The translations under genes and the position numbers were made by a program. Below are positions 32,899-41,846 of a DNA stretch of 64,000 bases, one piece after another (the first letter of the stretch is position 1; each line of letters opens with the position of its first letter). A model generated the notes under the pieces. The model made no database searches. It saw only the letters and a program-made list of their open reading frames with translations, and had not been told where the DNA came from. This stretch comes from Kineococcus rhizosphaerae (GTDB lineage: Bacteria; Actinomycetota; Actinomycetes; Actinomycetales; Kineococcaceae): contig NZ_PVZF01000004.1 in NCBI RefSeq assembly GCF_003002055.1, forward strand, positions 124,001-188,000, written 5' to 3'.

Positions 32899-33819
32899 GT
32901 GTCCGACCCCGCTGACCTGCCCCTGCCCTCCGCCCCGGTGACGCACCGCCGGGCCACCCCGAAGCAGTGGGTCGCCGCGGCCCGCCCCCGCACGCTGCCC
33001 GCGGCCGTCACCCCCGTGCTCGTCGGGACCGGAGCCGCGGCGGCGATCGGCGGCGTCGCGTGGGTCCCCGCGGTCCTCGCGCTCGTCGTGTCCCTCGCCC
33101 TGCAGGTCGGCGTGAACTACGCCAACGACTACTCCGACGGCATCCGCGGCACCGACGACGACCGCGTCGGCCCGTTCCGCCTCGTCGGCTCCGGCGCCGC
33201 CGAACCGCGGCACGTGCGCGACGCCGCCTTCGCCTGCTTCGCCGTCGCGGCCCTGGCCGGGCTCGCCGTCGTCGCGCTGTCCGGCGCGTGGTGGCTGCTG
33301 GCCGTCGGGGCGGCGAGCGTGGCGGCCGCCTGGTACTACACCGGCGGCAGGCGCCCCTACGGGTACTCGGGTCTGGGCGAGGTCTTCGTCTTCGTCTTCT
33401 TCGGGCTCGTCGCGGTCATGGGCACGACGTTCGTGCAGGCGGGCCGCATCGGCGGGTCCGCCGTCGCGGGCGCGTTCTGCGTCGGGTTCCTGGCCTGTGC
33501 GATCCTCGTGGCGAACAACCTGCGCGACGTCCCCACCGACGCGCAGGTCGGCAAGCGCACCCTCGCGGTGCGGCTCGGGGAGCGGCGCACCCGCACCCTC
33601 TACGCGGCCCTCGTCGTCGGCGCGTTCGTGGCGGCGCTGACGACGGTGCCGCGGCACCCGTTCGCGCTGCTCGTCCTGCTGGCCCTCGTGCTCGCGCAGC
33701 GGCCGCTGCGGACCGTGCTGGGCGGTGCGACGGGCCGCGACCTGATCGGAGTCCTCAAGGACACCGGCCTGCTGGAACTGCTCACCGGGGCCCTGCTCGC
33801 GCTCGGACTGGCGCTGTGA
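32899..33819 (+). CDS. menA: 1,4-Dihydroxy-2-naphthoate polyprenyltransferase
   Basis: The 306-residue UbiA-superfamily enzyme has about eight membrane helices. The prenyl-diphosphate motif NYANDYSDGIRGTDDDRVGP is at about residues 73-92 (N76, D77, D80, then D86-D88). The second motif is visible as NNLRDVPTDAQVGKRTLAVRLG near 205. It attaches the polyprenyl chain to 1,4-dihydroxy-2-naphthoate in the membrane. GTG 32899 follows GGGAGG at ten-base spacing. Its N-terminal RPRTLPAAVTPVLVGTG is characteristic of MenA. Confidence 0.95.
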   Translation: MSDPADLPLPSAPVTHRRATPKQWVAAARPRTLPAAVTPVLVGTGAAAAIGGVAWVPAVLALVVSLALQVGVNYANDYSDGIRGTDDDRVGPFRLVGSGAAEPRHVRDAAFACFAVAALAGLAVVALSGAWWLLAVGAASVAAAWYYTGGRRPYGYSGLGEVFVFVFFGLVAVMGTTFVQAGRIGGSAVAGAFCVGFLACAILVANNLRDVPTDAQVGKRTLAVRLGERRTRTLYAALVVGAFVAALTTVPRHPFALLVLLALVLAQRPLRTVLGGATGRDLIGVLKDTGLLELLTGALLALGLAL

Positions 33820-33843
33820 GCGGCGGCGCGGGACAGTTCGCGC

Positions 33844-34122
33844 ATGGGTGAGATCGACGTGGTCGCGGACGGCGAGCACCGCTACCGCGCAGCGCTGGTG
33901 ACGGCCGACGGTGCCCGCTCCGAGCACGTCGTCACCAGCGACTCCGAGCTGCTGGAGCGGGTGCGCGCCACCGAGGCCGAGGAGCCGTTCCTCGTGCGCC
34001 GGGTCCTGGAGGTCCTGCTGGAGGCGTCGGAGAACTCCGGGAACCCCGTGCCGCCCGTCGTCGACCTGCGTCAGCTCGACCGCGAACGCCCCGAGCTGCT
34101 GCCGAGCGTCCCCCTGCGCTGA
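33844..34122 (+). CDS. Small acidic hypothetical protein
   Basis: A 92-residue soluble protein with no recognised domain: MGEIDVVADGEHRYRAALVTADGARSEHV suggests a short beta-rich start and ELLERVRATEAEEPFLVRRVLEVLLEASE a helix. It starts 24 bases after menA and stops seven bases before the DUF4229 stop on the other strand. Frame statistics and the tight fit between neighbours favour a real gene. Function unknown. Confidence 0.6.
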   Translation: MGEIDVVADGEHRYRAALVTADGARSEHVVTSDSELLERVRATEAEEPFLVRRVLEVLLEASENSGNPVPPVVDLRQLDRERPELLPSVPLR

Positions 34123-34128
34123 CCGGGC

Positions 34129-34407
34129 TCAGTCCTCGGCGGCGTTGTCCTCGTCGAGAGCGCGGGAGAACCGCGACCTCTTCGCCGTGCCGTTCTGGCG
34201 GGCCTCTATGCGCCCGTCGATGCGCTGCTGCAGCGCGGCCGCCATCTGCTCGCGCTGCTTGCGCAGCAGCACGACCGACAGCAGGACCGAGACGACGGCG
34301 GCGATGGCCAGGCCCAGCCAGCCCTTGGCGCCGAGGGCGTTGACGCCGATGAGGACCAGGACGAAGATCCCCAGCCGCATCGCGGTGTACCGGAACGTGA
34401 CACCCAT
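34129..34407 (-). CDS. DUF4229 family membrane protein
   Basis: The 92-residue protein has two membrane helices (RLGIFVLVLIGVNALGAKGW and GLAIAAVVSVLLSVVLLRKQ). The conserved RKQREQMAAALQQRI that follows the second helix marks DUF4229, and a charged tail ends the protein. No function is known. Its ATG at 34407 is two bases after the ccsB stop, so it is the last gene of the long heme/cytochrome c operon. Confidence 0.82.
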   Translation of the reverse strand: MGVTFRYTAMRLGIFVLVLIGVNALGAKGWLGLAIAAVVSVLLSVVLLRKQREQMAAALQQRIDGRIEARQNGTAKRSRFSRALDEDNAAED

Positions 34408-34409
34408 CG

Positions 34410-35393
34410 TCAGACCCCCGCGTAGGAGTGCAGGCCGGGGAAGAAGATGTTCACGACCAGGTAGTTGAAGAGCATGCAGGCGAACCCGAGGACCGACAGC
34501 CACGCGGCGCGCCGGCCGTCCCAGCCGCGGGTGGCGCGCGCGTGCAGGTAGGCGGCGTAGACGACCCAGATGACGAACGTCCAGACCTCCTTGGAGTCCC
34601 AGTTCCAGTAGCGGTTCCAGGCCACCTGGGCCCAGACGGCCCCGGCGATGAGGGTGAACGTCCACATGACGAACGCCACGGCGTTGAGGCGGAACGCGGT
34701 GCGCTCCAGCTCCACGGACCCGGGCAGCGCGTCCATGAACACGCCCCCGGCGCGGGCACCGGCGGCCTTCACGCGGTCGCGCTTCTCCTGGACGAGCTGC
34801 AGGACCGTCGCCGAGAAGCCCAACGTCGACAGCGCCGTCGCCAGGATCGCGACGAAGACGTGGATGACCAGCCAGTAGCTGTCCAGGGCCGGGACGAGCT
34901 GGGCGGCGACGACGTAGAACTTCACGAGCGCGATGCCGAGGGTCACCAGGATCGGGCCGGTGACGAACGTGCCCAGGTAGCGGGCGTCGCGCCCCCCGCC
35001 CAGGCCGGCGCGGTGCGCCCGCAGGACCGCGACGAGGTACCCGACGGCCACGACGCACGTGCCGGTCAGGGCGAACTCGAACATGTTGCCCCACGGCACG
35101 CGGTGCACCGAGAGCCCGCGGGTGACGACCGAGCCGACGTGCAGGGCGGTGGCCAGCACGAACAGCGAGGTGCCGATGGCGGCCGCACGACGGCGGCGGC
35201 CCACGGCGGGCTTCTCCAGGGTCGTCGTGCCGCCCCCGGCGGAGGCCTGGGCGCGGCGCGCCTCGCGGGACCTGATCTCCTTGCCGCCCTCGGCGAGGTC
35301 GGCGGCGTAGGCGATGAAGGAGAACAGGTAGGCGGTCATGCCGCCGTACAGCAGGACGTTGCTGATCCTGGCGATGTTCTCGTCGACGGTCAC
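34410..35393 (-). CDS. ccsB: Cytochrome c biogenesis protein CcsB/CcsA (System II heme handler)
   Basis: The 327-residue protein has about eight membrane segments. The tryptophan-rich heme-handling motif (WAQVAWNRYWNWDSKEVW) runs at about 254-271. Histidines expected to bind heme are visible at H85, H178 and H285. With ResB it forms the heme export/ligation complex that joins heme to apocytochrome c outside the membrane. The start GTG 35393 overlaps the resB stop by four bases. Confidence 0.94.
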   Translation of the reverse strand: MTVDENIARISNVLLYGGMTAYLFSFIAYAADLAEGGKEIRSREARRAQASAGGGTTTLEKPAVGRRRRAAAIGTSLFVLATALHVGSVVTRGLSVHRVPWGNMFEFALTGTCVVAVGYLVAVLRAHRAGLGGGRDARYLGTFVTGPILVTLGIALVKFYVVAAQLVPALDSYWLVIHVFVAILATALSTLGFSATVLQLVQEKRDRVKAAGARAGGVFMDALPGSVELERTAFRLNAVAFVMWTFTLIAGAVWAQVAWNRYWNWDSKEVWTFVIWVVYAAYLHARATRGWDGRRAAWLSVLGFACMLFNYLVVNIFFPGLHSYAGV

Positions 35394-37123
35394 GGACTCT
35401 CCTCGGGAACGTGCGCGGGTGCTCCATGGTCTCCCACGGCAGGGACTGCTGGCGAACCGTCCGGCTCCTGCGGGGCGTCGGGACCGCCGGGCGGTTCGCC
35501 CAGCGCCTCCCGCAGCCGGCGCAGGACGGCGTCGACCTCCTCGGCCAGACCCGCGTCGTTGCCGCGGGCCAGCCCCGCGACCTCGACCGCCGAGCCCGCG
35601 CCGGTGCCCGAGGCGGTCGCCTTCACCCAGACGCGGCGGCGGGGCAGGAACAGCGACAGGACCAGGCCCAGGGCGGCGAGCAGGGCGAAGACGAGCGCCG
35701 CGCTCTGGCCGGGGGTGGAGCGGACGTCGAAGCTGGCGAACCGCTCGACGCCCGTGAACTCGACGGTGCCCAGGCCGTTCGGCAGGGTCACGACGTCACC
35801 GGGTTTCATGGTCAGGGCCACGGGCTGGCCGTCGGCGCCGGTGACCTCGCTCATCCGCGTCGTGTCGAGCGTGTAGACGTTCTGGGCCACGCCCTCGTCG
35901 AGCCCGAGGTCGCCGGTCCAGACCTTGGCCACGAGCACGGGGTTGGCGGCACCCGGGAACGACGAGACGGGCGAGCCGTCGGCGTTCTGCGAGGCCGTCG
36001 GCAGGAAGACGCCCTGGATGCCGAGCTGCACGGGGCGACCGTCCGCGTCGACCGCGTCCGGGACCTTCACGACCCCGGTGGAGTCGTAGTTCGCCGTCTG
36101 CGGCAGGAACGGCGTCGCCCCGTCCTGCACGACGTCGCCCTGCCCGTCGCGCACCACGATGACGGGCGCGTAGCCGTTCCCGGACAGCGAGATCTGCGTG
36201 TGGCCGACCTTGGCCGGGTGGTTGACGCGGATGGTCTCCCGCTGCGCCCGCCCCCCCGGGGCGTCGGTGAGCGTGACGTTGGCGGCGAAGGTGCGCGGTT
36301 GGCCGATCTGCGCGGTCTGCTGCGCCTCGAACGAGACGTCCATCGAGTCCAGCCGCAGGGTGAACGGCGGGACGTCGTCGGCGGTCGTCCAGGTGCCGCC
36401 GGAGAAGCTGTCCATCGTGGTGCCGACCATCGTGCCGCCGGTCGTCACCAGCCGCTGGCCCGAGTAGGAGAACAGCGAGCTGGACGCGATGGCGACGAGC
36501 AGCCCCACGAGCGAGAGGTGGAACAGCAGGTTGCCCGTCTCGCGGTGGTGGCCCTTCTCGGCCGCCACCGAGCCCTCGCGCAGCTCGGCCCGGAACCGGC
36601 GCCGGGCCAGGACCGCGCGGGCGGCCTCCAGCACCTCCTGGGGTGCGGCCCCCACCTCGGCGCTGCGGTGCTCGGGCAGCTTGCCCAGCCGGGCCGGGGT
36701 GCGCGGCGGCTTCGCGCGCAGCGAGCGCCAGTGCACGCCGACGCGCGGGGTCACGCAGCCGATGAGGGAGATGAACAGCAGCAGGTAGACCGCCGAGAAC
36801 CAGACCGAGGAGTACACGTGGAACCCCTGCAGCCGCTCCACCCACGGCCCGGCGCTCGGGTGGTCGGCCATCCAGGCCGCGACGCCCGCGGGGTCGTTGT
36901 TCTCCTGTGGGAACGTCGAGCCCGGCACGGCCGCGACGGCCAGCAGCATCAGCAGGAACAGCGCCGTGCGCATGCTCGTCAGCTGCCGCCAGCAGTACCG
37001 CACGAACTCGCGCGGCGCCATCTCCGAGGCCAGTTCGCGCCGGGGCCTGGGTGCGGCGGGCTCGGCGCTGTCGCGGTAGGCGTCGCGCAGGTCGTCGAGG
37101 TGGGTCTCGTCGGTTCGGGCCAT
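35390..37123 (-). CDS. resB: Cytochrome c biogenesis protein ResB
   Basis: The 577-residue protein has the ResB pattern: membrane helices at about 50-70 (TALFLLMLLAVAAVPGSTFPQ), 108-128 and 190-210 (GNLLFHLSLVGLLVAIASSS). A large external beta-rich domain spans about 215-505, and a last helix (SAALVFALLAALGLVLSLFLPRRRVWV) comes before a low-complexity tail of about 60 residues. It is the partner of CcsB. ATG 37123 is two bases after the ccdA stop. Part of the hemL-to-DUF4229 operon. Confidence 0.93.
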   Translation of the reverse strand: MARTDETHLDDLRDAYRDSAEPAAPRPRRELASEMAPREFVRYCWRQLTSMRTALFLLMLLAVAAVPGSTFPQENNDPAGVAAWMADHPSAGPWVERLQGFHVYSSVWFSAVYLLLFISLIGCVTPRVGVHWRSLRAKPPRTPARLGKLPEHRSAEVGAAPQEVLEAARAVLARRRFRAELREGSVAAEKGHHRETGNLLFHLSLVGLLVAIASSSLFSYSGQRLVTTGGTMVGTTMDSFSGGTWTTADDVPPFTLRLDSMDVSFEAQQTAQIGQPRTFAANVTLTDAPGGRAQRETIRVNHPAKVGHTQISLSGNGYAPVIVVRDGQGDVVQDGATPFLPQTANYDSTGVVKVPDAVDADGRPVQLGIQGVFLPTASQNADGSPVSSFPGAANPVLVAKVWTGDLGLDEGVAQNVYTLDTTRMSEVTGADGQPVALTMKPGDVVTLPNGLGTVEFTGVERFASFDVRSTPGQSAALVFALLAALGLVLSLFLPRRRVWVKATASGTGAGSAVEVAGLARGNDAGLAEEVDAVLRRLREALGEPPGGPDAPQEPDGSPAVPAVGDHGAPAHVPEESP

Positions 37124-37125
37124 GC

Positions 37126-37869
37126 TCAGATCACCGGCTGGAAGTTGGAGACGAGGTGGGCCTGCATCCAGCTCACCAGGGACTGGAACTGCCCCGTGAC
37201 CAGGAGCAGCCCGATGACGATGAGGAGGACCGCGCCGAAGCGGTCCAGGGCGACGCGGTGCCGGCGCAGCGCCCCGAGGACGCGCATGCCCCGCCCGTAG
37301 GCCACCGCCACGAGGACGAAGGGGATGCCCAGCCCGAGGCAGTAGACGAGGCCGAGGCCCGTGGCGCGCGAACCGCTGCCCGTGGTGAACGCCATCGCGG
37401 AGATCGCCGCGAAGATCGGCCCGATGCACGGGGTCCACCCCAGGCCGAAGAGGAAGCCGAGCACCGGTGCCCCCAGGAGGCCCGCCCGCGGGCGCCACCG
37501 GACCTTCAGCTCGCGCTGGGCCCACAGGGGTGAGAACAGCAGGAGCAGCCCGCCGGCCAGCACCACCACGCCGAGGAGGCGCTGGAGCCCGTGCTGGTAC
37601 TGCTTCAGCACGTCGCCCACCGCCCCGGCCGTGAAGCTGATCAGCACGAAGACGACCGAGAACCCCAGCACGAACAGCAGGGCCCCGAGGAACATCCGCC
37701 CCCGCCGCTGCTGCTCCAGGTTCCCGCCCGACAACCCCGTCACGTACGCCAGGAACCCCGGGACCAGCGGCAGCACGCACGGGGACAGGAAGGACACGAG
37801 CCCGGCGAGCGCGGCGAGCGGGACCGCCAGGAGCAGCGGCCCGTGCTGGACGTAGTCGGGGAGGGTCAT
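37126..37869 (-). CDS. ccdA: CcdA thiol-disulphide membrane transporter
   Basis: The 247-residue protein has six membrane segments and the two redox cysteines of CcdA: C31 in SFLSPCVLPLVPGF and C147 in FGLGWTPCIGP. It carries reducing equivalents across the membrane to the ResA-like thioredoxin that keeps apocytochrome c reduced. The ATG at 37869 overlaps the upstream lipoprotein gene stop by four bases (ATGA), and resB follows two bases after its stop. Confidence 0.95.
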   Translation of the reverse strand: MTLPDYVQHGPLLLAVPLAALAGLVSFLSPCVLPLVPGFLAYVTGLSGGNLEQQRRGRMFLGALLFVLGFSVVFVLISFTAGAVGDVLKQYQHGLQRLLGVVVLAGGLLLLFSPLWAQRELKVRWRPRAGLLGAPVLGFLFGLGWTPCIGPIFAAISAMAFTTGSGSRATGLGLVYCLGLGIPFVLVAVAYGRGMRVLGALRRHRVALDRFGAVLLIVIGLLLVTGQFQSLVSWMQAHLVSNFQPVI

Positions 37870-38444
37870 GCGGGCGCCGCCCCCGCGTCGTCGAGCATCC
37901 CGGACAGCGTCAGCGGCCGGACGATCCCCGAGGCGCGCGCCGCGACCCGGCCCTCGGTGTCCAGGACGAGCGTGGTCGGCGTGGCCTGCGGGGAGTACGT
38001 GCGCAGCGCGAGCATGGCCGCACCGGAGTCCGCGTCCAGGATCGAGGGGTAGGTGATCCCGAACTTGTCCTGGAACGCCCGCGCGACGGCGGCCGTGTCG
38101 TAGGTGTTGATGCCGAGGAACTGCACGTTCCGGCCCTGGTACTGCTTCCACACCGACTCCACGTCGGGCGCCTCGGTGCGGCACGGGGCGCACCCGGCGA
38201 ACCAGGTGTTGAGCACGACGACCTGGCCGCGGTACTGCGACACGTCGACCTTCGTCCCGTCGACCAGGGTGCCGGTGAACTCGACGGGGTCCTTGCGCTC
38301 GGCGGCCGCCCACCGCGCCGTCGTGCCGTCGCCCTCGATGTAGTTCTGGCCCTGGGACTTCGGCAGGCCGTCGCCGCTGGAGCAGCCCGCGACGACGAGC
38401 GACGACAGGGCGGCGAGGCCGAAGGCCCGGCGGGTCGGTGCCAT
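37866..38444 (-). CDS. ResA/TlpA-like lipoprotein thioredoxin
   Basis: The 192-residue protein has a twin-arginine-free lipoprotein signal (TRRAFGLAALSSLVVAGCSS, acylated C21). Its thioredoxin-like domain has the active-site pair WFAGCAPCRTEAP (C85, C88), INTYDT, and the cis-proline segment SPQATPTTLVLD. It should reduce haem-binding cysteines of apocytochrome c on the outer face, fed by CcdA. The start ATG 38444 shares one base with the phosphatase stop. Confidence 0.92.
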   Translation of the reverse strand: MAPTRRAFGLAALSSLVVAGCSSGDGLPKSQGQNYIEGDGTTARWAAAERKDPVEFTGTLVDGTKVDVSQYRGQVVVLNTWFAGCAPCRTEAPDVESVWKQYQGRNVQFLGINTYDTAAVARAFQDKFGITYPSILDADSGAAMLALRTYSPQATPTTLVLDTEGRVAARASGIVRPLTLSGMLDDAGAAPA

Positions 38445-39082
38445 CAGGCGCCCGGGACCGGGTCGGCGCCGACGAGCAGGTCGGCGGCGGGTTCGGTGTA
38501 GGCGACCGAGACGAGGGTGCGGCCGGAGAACTCCAGCGAGGTCACCGACGCCAGGGCGCACTGCCGCTTGCGGGGGTCGTGCACGAGCGGGCGGTGCTCG
38601 GCGCGCAGCCGCGTCACCCACACCGGCAGCTGGTGGCTGACGAGCACCGACTCCCGGCCCGGGAAGGCGTCGCGCACGTCGCGCACGACGGCGCTCATCC
38701 GGGCCACCTGCTGCTCGTACGGCTCGCCCCAGCTGGGCTGGAACGGGTTCCACAGCCGCGGCCACACGCGGGGGTCGCGGATCGAGCCCGCCCCCTCGGT
38801 GACCTTGTGGCCCTCGAAGCTGTTCGCGGCCTCGATGAGCCGCGCGTCGGTGCCCAGCGGCAGGTCGTGGACGCGGGCCACGGGCGTCGCGGTCTCCTGG
38901 GCGCGCTGCAGCGGCGAGGCCGTGACCGAGGCCACGTCGCGGTCGGCGAAGAACTCCCCGAGCCGCTCGGCCATGGCCCGCCCGCGCTCGGACAGCCGGA
39001 AGTGCAGCAGCCGGCCGTACAGGACGCGCTCGGGGTTGAAGACCTCGCCGTGGCGGACGAGGTGGACCGTGGTGCGGCTCAC
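38444..39082 (-). CDS. Histidine phosphatase family protein
   Basis: The 212-residue protein has the phosphoglycerate-mutase-like RHG motif in [21 protein letters not shown] at about residues 6-26, [12 protein letters not shown] near 55 and [13 protein letters not shown] near 145, giving the second catalytic histidine. These enzymes act on a wide range of phosphate esters; substrate unknown. It stands between hemL and the ResA-like gene with overlapping ends (four bases with hemL), a placement seen in other actinobacteria, which hints at a role linked to heme or cytochrome assembly without proving one. Confidence 0.88.
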   Translation of the reverse strand: MSRTTVHLVRHGEVFNPERVLYGRLLHFRLSERGRAMAERLGEFFADRDVASVTASPLQRAQETATPVARVHDLPLGTDARLIEAANSFEGHKVTEGAGSIRDPRVWPRLWNPFQPSWGEPYEQQVARMSAVVRDVRDAFPGRESVLVSHQLPVWVTRLRAEHRPLVHDPRKRQCALASVTSLEFSGRTLVSVAYTEPAADLLVGADPVPGA

Positions 39083-40425
39083 AGCGAACCACTCCCTTCC
39101 GCAGCGGCCCGCGCCGCGCCCGGCAGCGCCTCGAGGATCCGCCCGATCGCGGTCTCGTCGTGGCTGGCGGACAGGAACCACGCCTCGAACGCGCTCGGCG
39201 GCAGGTGGACGCCGGCGTCGAGCATCGCGTGGAAGAACGCCCGGAACGCGCCGAGGTCCTGCCGGCGGGCCTCGTCGTAGTTCGTGACGGCGTCCAGGCC
39301 GGTGAAGAAGACGCTGAACATCGACCCCGCCGTGTTCACCAGGTGCGGGACCCCGGCCTCGCTGAGCGCGGCGCTCGCGGCGTCGCGCACGGTGGCCGCG
39401 TTGCGCTCGACCGCCGCGTACACCTCGGGCGTCGTGCCGCGCAGCGTCGCCAGTCCGGCGGCCGTCGCGATCGGGTTCCCCGACAGCGTGCCCGCCTGGT
39501 AGACGGGACCGGCCGGGGCCAGGTGCGCCATGACGTCGGCGCGGCCCCCGAAGGCCGCGGCCGGGAAGCCGCCGCCCATGACCTTGCCGAACGTCAGCAG
39601 GTCCGGGGCGTGCTCGGGGCCCAGGCCCTCGTAGCCGTACCAGCCGGCCGCGCTGACGCGGAAGCCCGTCATGACCTCGTCGGAGACCAGCAGGGCGCCG
39701 TGCTCGCGGGTGGTCCGGCGCAGCTCGGCGGTGAAGCCGGGCTGCGGCCGCACGACACCCATGTTCCCGGCGGCGGCCTCGGTGATGACGCACGCGATGC
39801 GCTCGCCGTGGGCGCGGAACACCTCGGCCAGGGCCTCGGGGTCGTTGTACGGGATGACGATCGTGTCGGCGGCGGCCGTCCCCGTCACCCCGGGGGTGTC
39901 CGGCAGCGCGAACGTCGCCAGGCCCGACCCGGCCGAGGCCAGCAGGGCGTCGACGTGCCCGTGGTAGTGCCCGGCGAACTTCACGACGACGGGACGGCCC
40001 GTGAACCCGCGGGCCAGGCGGATGGCGCTCATGGTCGCCTCGGTGCCCGAGCTGACCAGGCGCACCTGCTCGACCGGCTCGACGCGCGCGACGATCTCCT
40101 CGGCCAGCAGCACCTCGCGCTCGGTGGGGGTGCCGAAGGAGAAGCCGTCGAGCGCGGCCGTCCGCACGGCCTCCAGGACGTCGGGGTGCGCGTGCCCCAG
40201 GATCATCGGACCCCACGAGCACAGCAGGTCGACGTACTCCCGGCCGTCCACGTCGCGCAGGTACGGGCCCTGCGCCGAGGCGATGAAGCGGGGGGTGCCG
40301 CCGACGGCGCGGAAGGCGCGCACGGGCGAGTTCACCCCACCGGGGATCACCTGCGCCGCCCGCTCGAACAGGGCGGCGGAGGCGGGAGCGGCTGAGGTCG
40401 TCGGGACGGACGTCGACGGGGTCAC
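39079..40425 (-). CDS. hemL: Glutamate-1-semialdehyde 2,1-aminomutase
   Basis: The 448-residue PLP enzyme has the aminomutase marks: [21 protein letters not shown] (about 27-47), [20 protein letters not shown], the aspartate region [12 protein letters not shown], and the PLP lysine K281 in [19 protein letters not shown]. It makes 5-aminolevulinate from glutamate-1-semialdehyde, the step after HemA. It is the first gene of the leftward operon that continues into the cytochrome c maturation genes. The start is GTG 40425. Confidence 0.95.
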   Translation of the reverse strand: MTPSTSVPTTSAAPASAALFERAAQVIPGGVNSPVRAFRAVGGTPRFIASAQGPYLRDVDGREYVDLLCSWGPMILGHAHPDVLEAVRTAALDGFSFGTPTEREVLLAEEIVARVEPVEQVRLVSSGTEATMSAIRLARGFTGRPVVVKFAGHYHGHVDALLASAGSGLATFALPDTPGVTGTAAADTIVIPYNDPEALAEVFRAHGERIACVITEAAAGNMGVVRPQPGFTAELRRTTREHGALLVSDEVMTGFRVSAAGWYGYEGLGPEHAPDLLTFGKVMGGGFPAAAFGGRADVMAHLAPAGPVYQAGTLSGNPIATAAGLATLRGTTPEVYAAVERNAATVRDAASAALSEAGVPHLVNTAGSMFSVFFTGLDAVTNYDEARRQDLGAFRAFFHAMLDAGVHLPPSAFEAWFLSASHDETAIGRILEALPGAARAAAEGSGSL

Positions 40426-40489
40426 GGGCTCCAGTGTCGCAAGCTCCGGGGGGTGCGGCCGCCCCAGGGGCGTCTACGACGGCGTGTCG

Positions 40490-40511
40490 GAGGTCCGGCG
40501 TGACGGACCTC
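40490..40511 (-). terminator. Hairpin between the hypothetical gene and hemL
   Basis: GAGGTCCG (40490-40497), loop GCGTGA, CGGACCTC (40504-40511): a perfect eight-base stem 48 bases past the hypothetical gene stop and upstream of hemL. Probable factor-independent terminator lacking a T-tract. Confidence 0.45.
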
Positions 40512-40558
40512 ACGTCCCACCCGTTCGGCCCACCCGCCCGGTCGGCGCGCCGGGGTCC

Positions 40559-41128
40559 TCAGTCCCACCACAGGTACCACCCCGCCCGGCCCGTGCGCCG
40601 GCACTGCCGGGGCACGATCAGCTGCGGGGCGTGGTCGGCGTCGGCCAGCCCGAAGGACGCCTGCACCGAGGACCAGAACGCGACGTGCTCGCAGCCCGTC
40701 ACCTCGCACGGCTCCTCGGAGTCCACGATCCGGAACTCCTCCAGCTCGGGGTGGTCGTAGACCACGATCCCCTCCGCCGTGATCCGCTCGTCGCTGCGCG
40801 AGGGCGGCACGAGGTAGCCGTGGACCTCGACCTCGCGCGGGTGCCCCACGGACGCCACGAGGACCGACCCGAGCGAGGGGGCGCCGTTCTGCTTGTCGGC
40901 CAGCCGCTCGCGCGGCAGCAGCTGCAGGAGCCGAGCCGCCGCGGTCCACGGCAGGTCGCGGAAGCGGGCGATGTCGCCGGGGTGCGCGGGCCGGTCCAGG
41001 ACGTAGGGCTCCACGACCTCCAGGAGGTCGTGCGTCCAGCCCGACCCCTCGTCCTGGAGCCGGCGCCAGACCTGCTCGAGGGTCTCGCGGGGCCGGGCGG
41101 GGCGGGTGGGCAGCGTGTCCGGGGTCAT
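40559..41128 (-). CDS. Hypothetical protein
   Basis: The 189-residue soluble protein begins MTPDTLPTRPARPRETLEQVWRRL and ends RAGWYLWWD. It includes TAEGIVVYDHPELEEF and two cysteines in PCEVTGCEHV. I do not recognise a family; charged helices in the first half and beta-like segments in the second suggest a compact globular protein. ATG 41128 has only a weak ribosome-binding site. It is not obviously linked to hemL, from which it is separated by a hairpin. Confidence 0.65.
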   Translation of the reverse strand: MTPDTLPTRPARPRETLEQVWRRLQDEGSGWTHDLLEVVEPYVLDRPAHPGDIARFRDLPWTAAARLLQLLPRERLADKQNGAPSLGSVLVASVGHPREVEVHGYLVPPSRSDERITAEGIVVYDHPELEEFRIVDSEEPCEVTGCEHVAFWSSVQASFGLADADHAPQLIVPRQCRRTGRAGWYLWWD

Positions 41129-41287
41129 GCCGCCACCCTGCGGCGCGCGGGCCGCTCCCCCGCGCCGGTCCGGTCGCCGCTGTGGACGACACGCCACACC
41201 CCGCACCTGGGGACCCCGCGGCGCCCCGCTCCCCCGCCGTCCACAGCTCTCGCGCCCCTGCCCCGCACCGCTGTCCCGTGCCCCGCG

Positions 41288-41343
41288 CATCGCACACGAA
41301 GGACCCCGCCCGACCCGGTTCCGAGGGCCCGAGGTGTGCGATG
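41288..41343. repeat. Palindrome related to family B in a gene-free stretch
   Basis: CATCGCACAC (41288-41297) and GTGTGCGATG (41334-41343) pair perfectly, and the right arm is preceded by GAG as in family B. The inner part is imperfect. It lies in the 272-base gap 41129-41400, which also holds CTGTGGACG (41180) and CGTCCACAG (41238), a nine-base inverted pair. No gene was seen in the gap. Confidence 0.5.
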
Positions 41344-41400
41344 AGCCCCGGACGGACCGGCGGGGAGGTCCGACGTGTGCGTTGCGTGCGACGGGGCGCG

Positions 41401-41826
41401 TCAGGACCGGGAGGCGGCGGCCGCCAGGGGCTGGTTGAAGCGGAGCTGGTTGCCGGAGGGGTCGCGGACGCCGAAGTCGCGGACGCCGTACTGCTGGTCG
41501 ACCGGCTCCGACGTGATCTCCGCGCCGCCGGCGGACAGCCTGTCGTGCAGGGCGTCGACGTCGTCGGTGGTGAAGACCAGCCGCGACATGAGGCCCTTGG
41601 CCAGCAGGTCCGCGGCGGCCTCGCGGTCGGCCGGGGACGCGTCCGGCCACGACTGCGGGGTCTCCAGGACGATGTGCACGTCGGCGCCGGGCGGGGTCAC
41701 CGTGACCCAGCGCATGCCCTCGTAGGAGACGTCCTGGGTCACCGCGAAACCGAGCAGGTCGCGGTAGAACTCCAGGGCCTCGTCGTGGTCGTGGACGGTC
41801 AGCAGGACGTTCGAGACGGTCACCAT
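41401..41826 (-). CDS. VOC superfamily (glyoxalase/bleomycin resistance-like) protein
   Basis: The 141-residue protein has two beta-alpha-beta-beta-beta units: VSNVLLTVHDHDEALEFYRDLLGF at the start and RLVFTTDDVDALHDRL in the second half, with metal-site-like residues H12-type and E near RDPSGNQLRFNQP. Reaction unknown. It starts 20 bases after the AraC gene stop and is likely its co-transcribed partner; such AraC/VOC pairs are frequent in actinobacteria. Confidence 0.85.
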   Translation of the reverse strand: MVTVSNVLLTVHDHDEALEFYRDLLGFAVTQDVSYEGMRWVTVTPPGADVHIVLETPQSWPDASPADREAAADLLAKGLMSRLVFTTDDVDALHDRLSAGGAEITSEPVDQQYGVRDFGVRDPSGNQLRFNQPLAAAASRS

Positions 41827-41846
41827 GGGCCCGACGCTAGGACCGC

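Noticed and set aside
41180-41246. DnaA boxes or a replication origin (CTGTGGACG and CGTCCACAG)
   Set aside because: Only two sites, both mismatched to TTGTCCACA, and no dnaA, dnaN or A/T-rich unwinding region.
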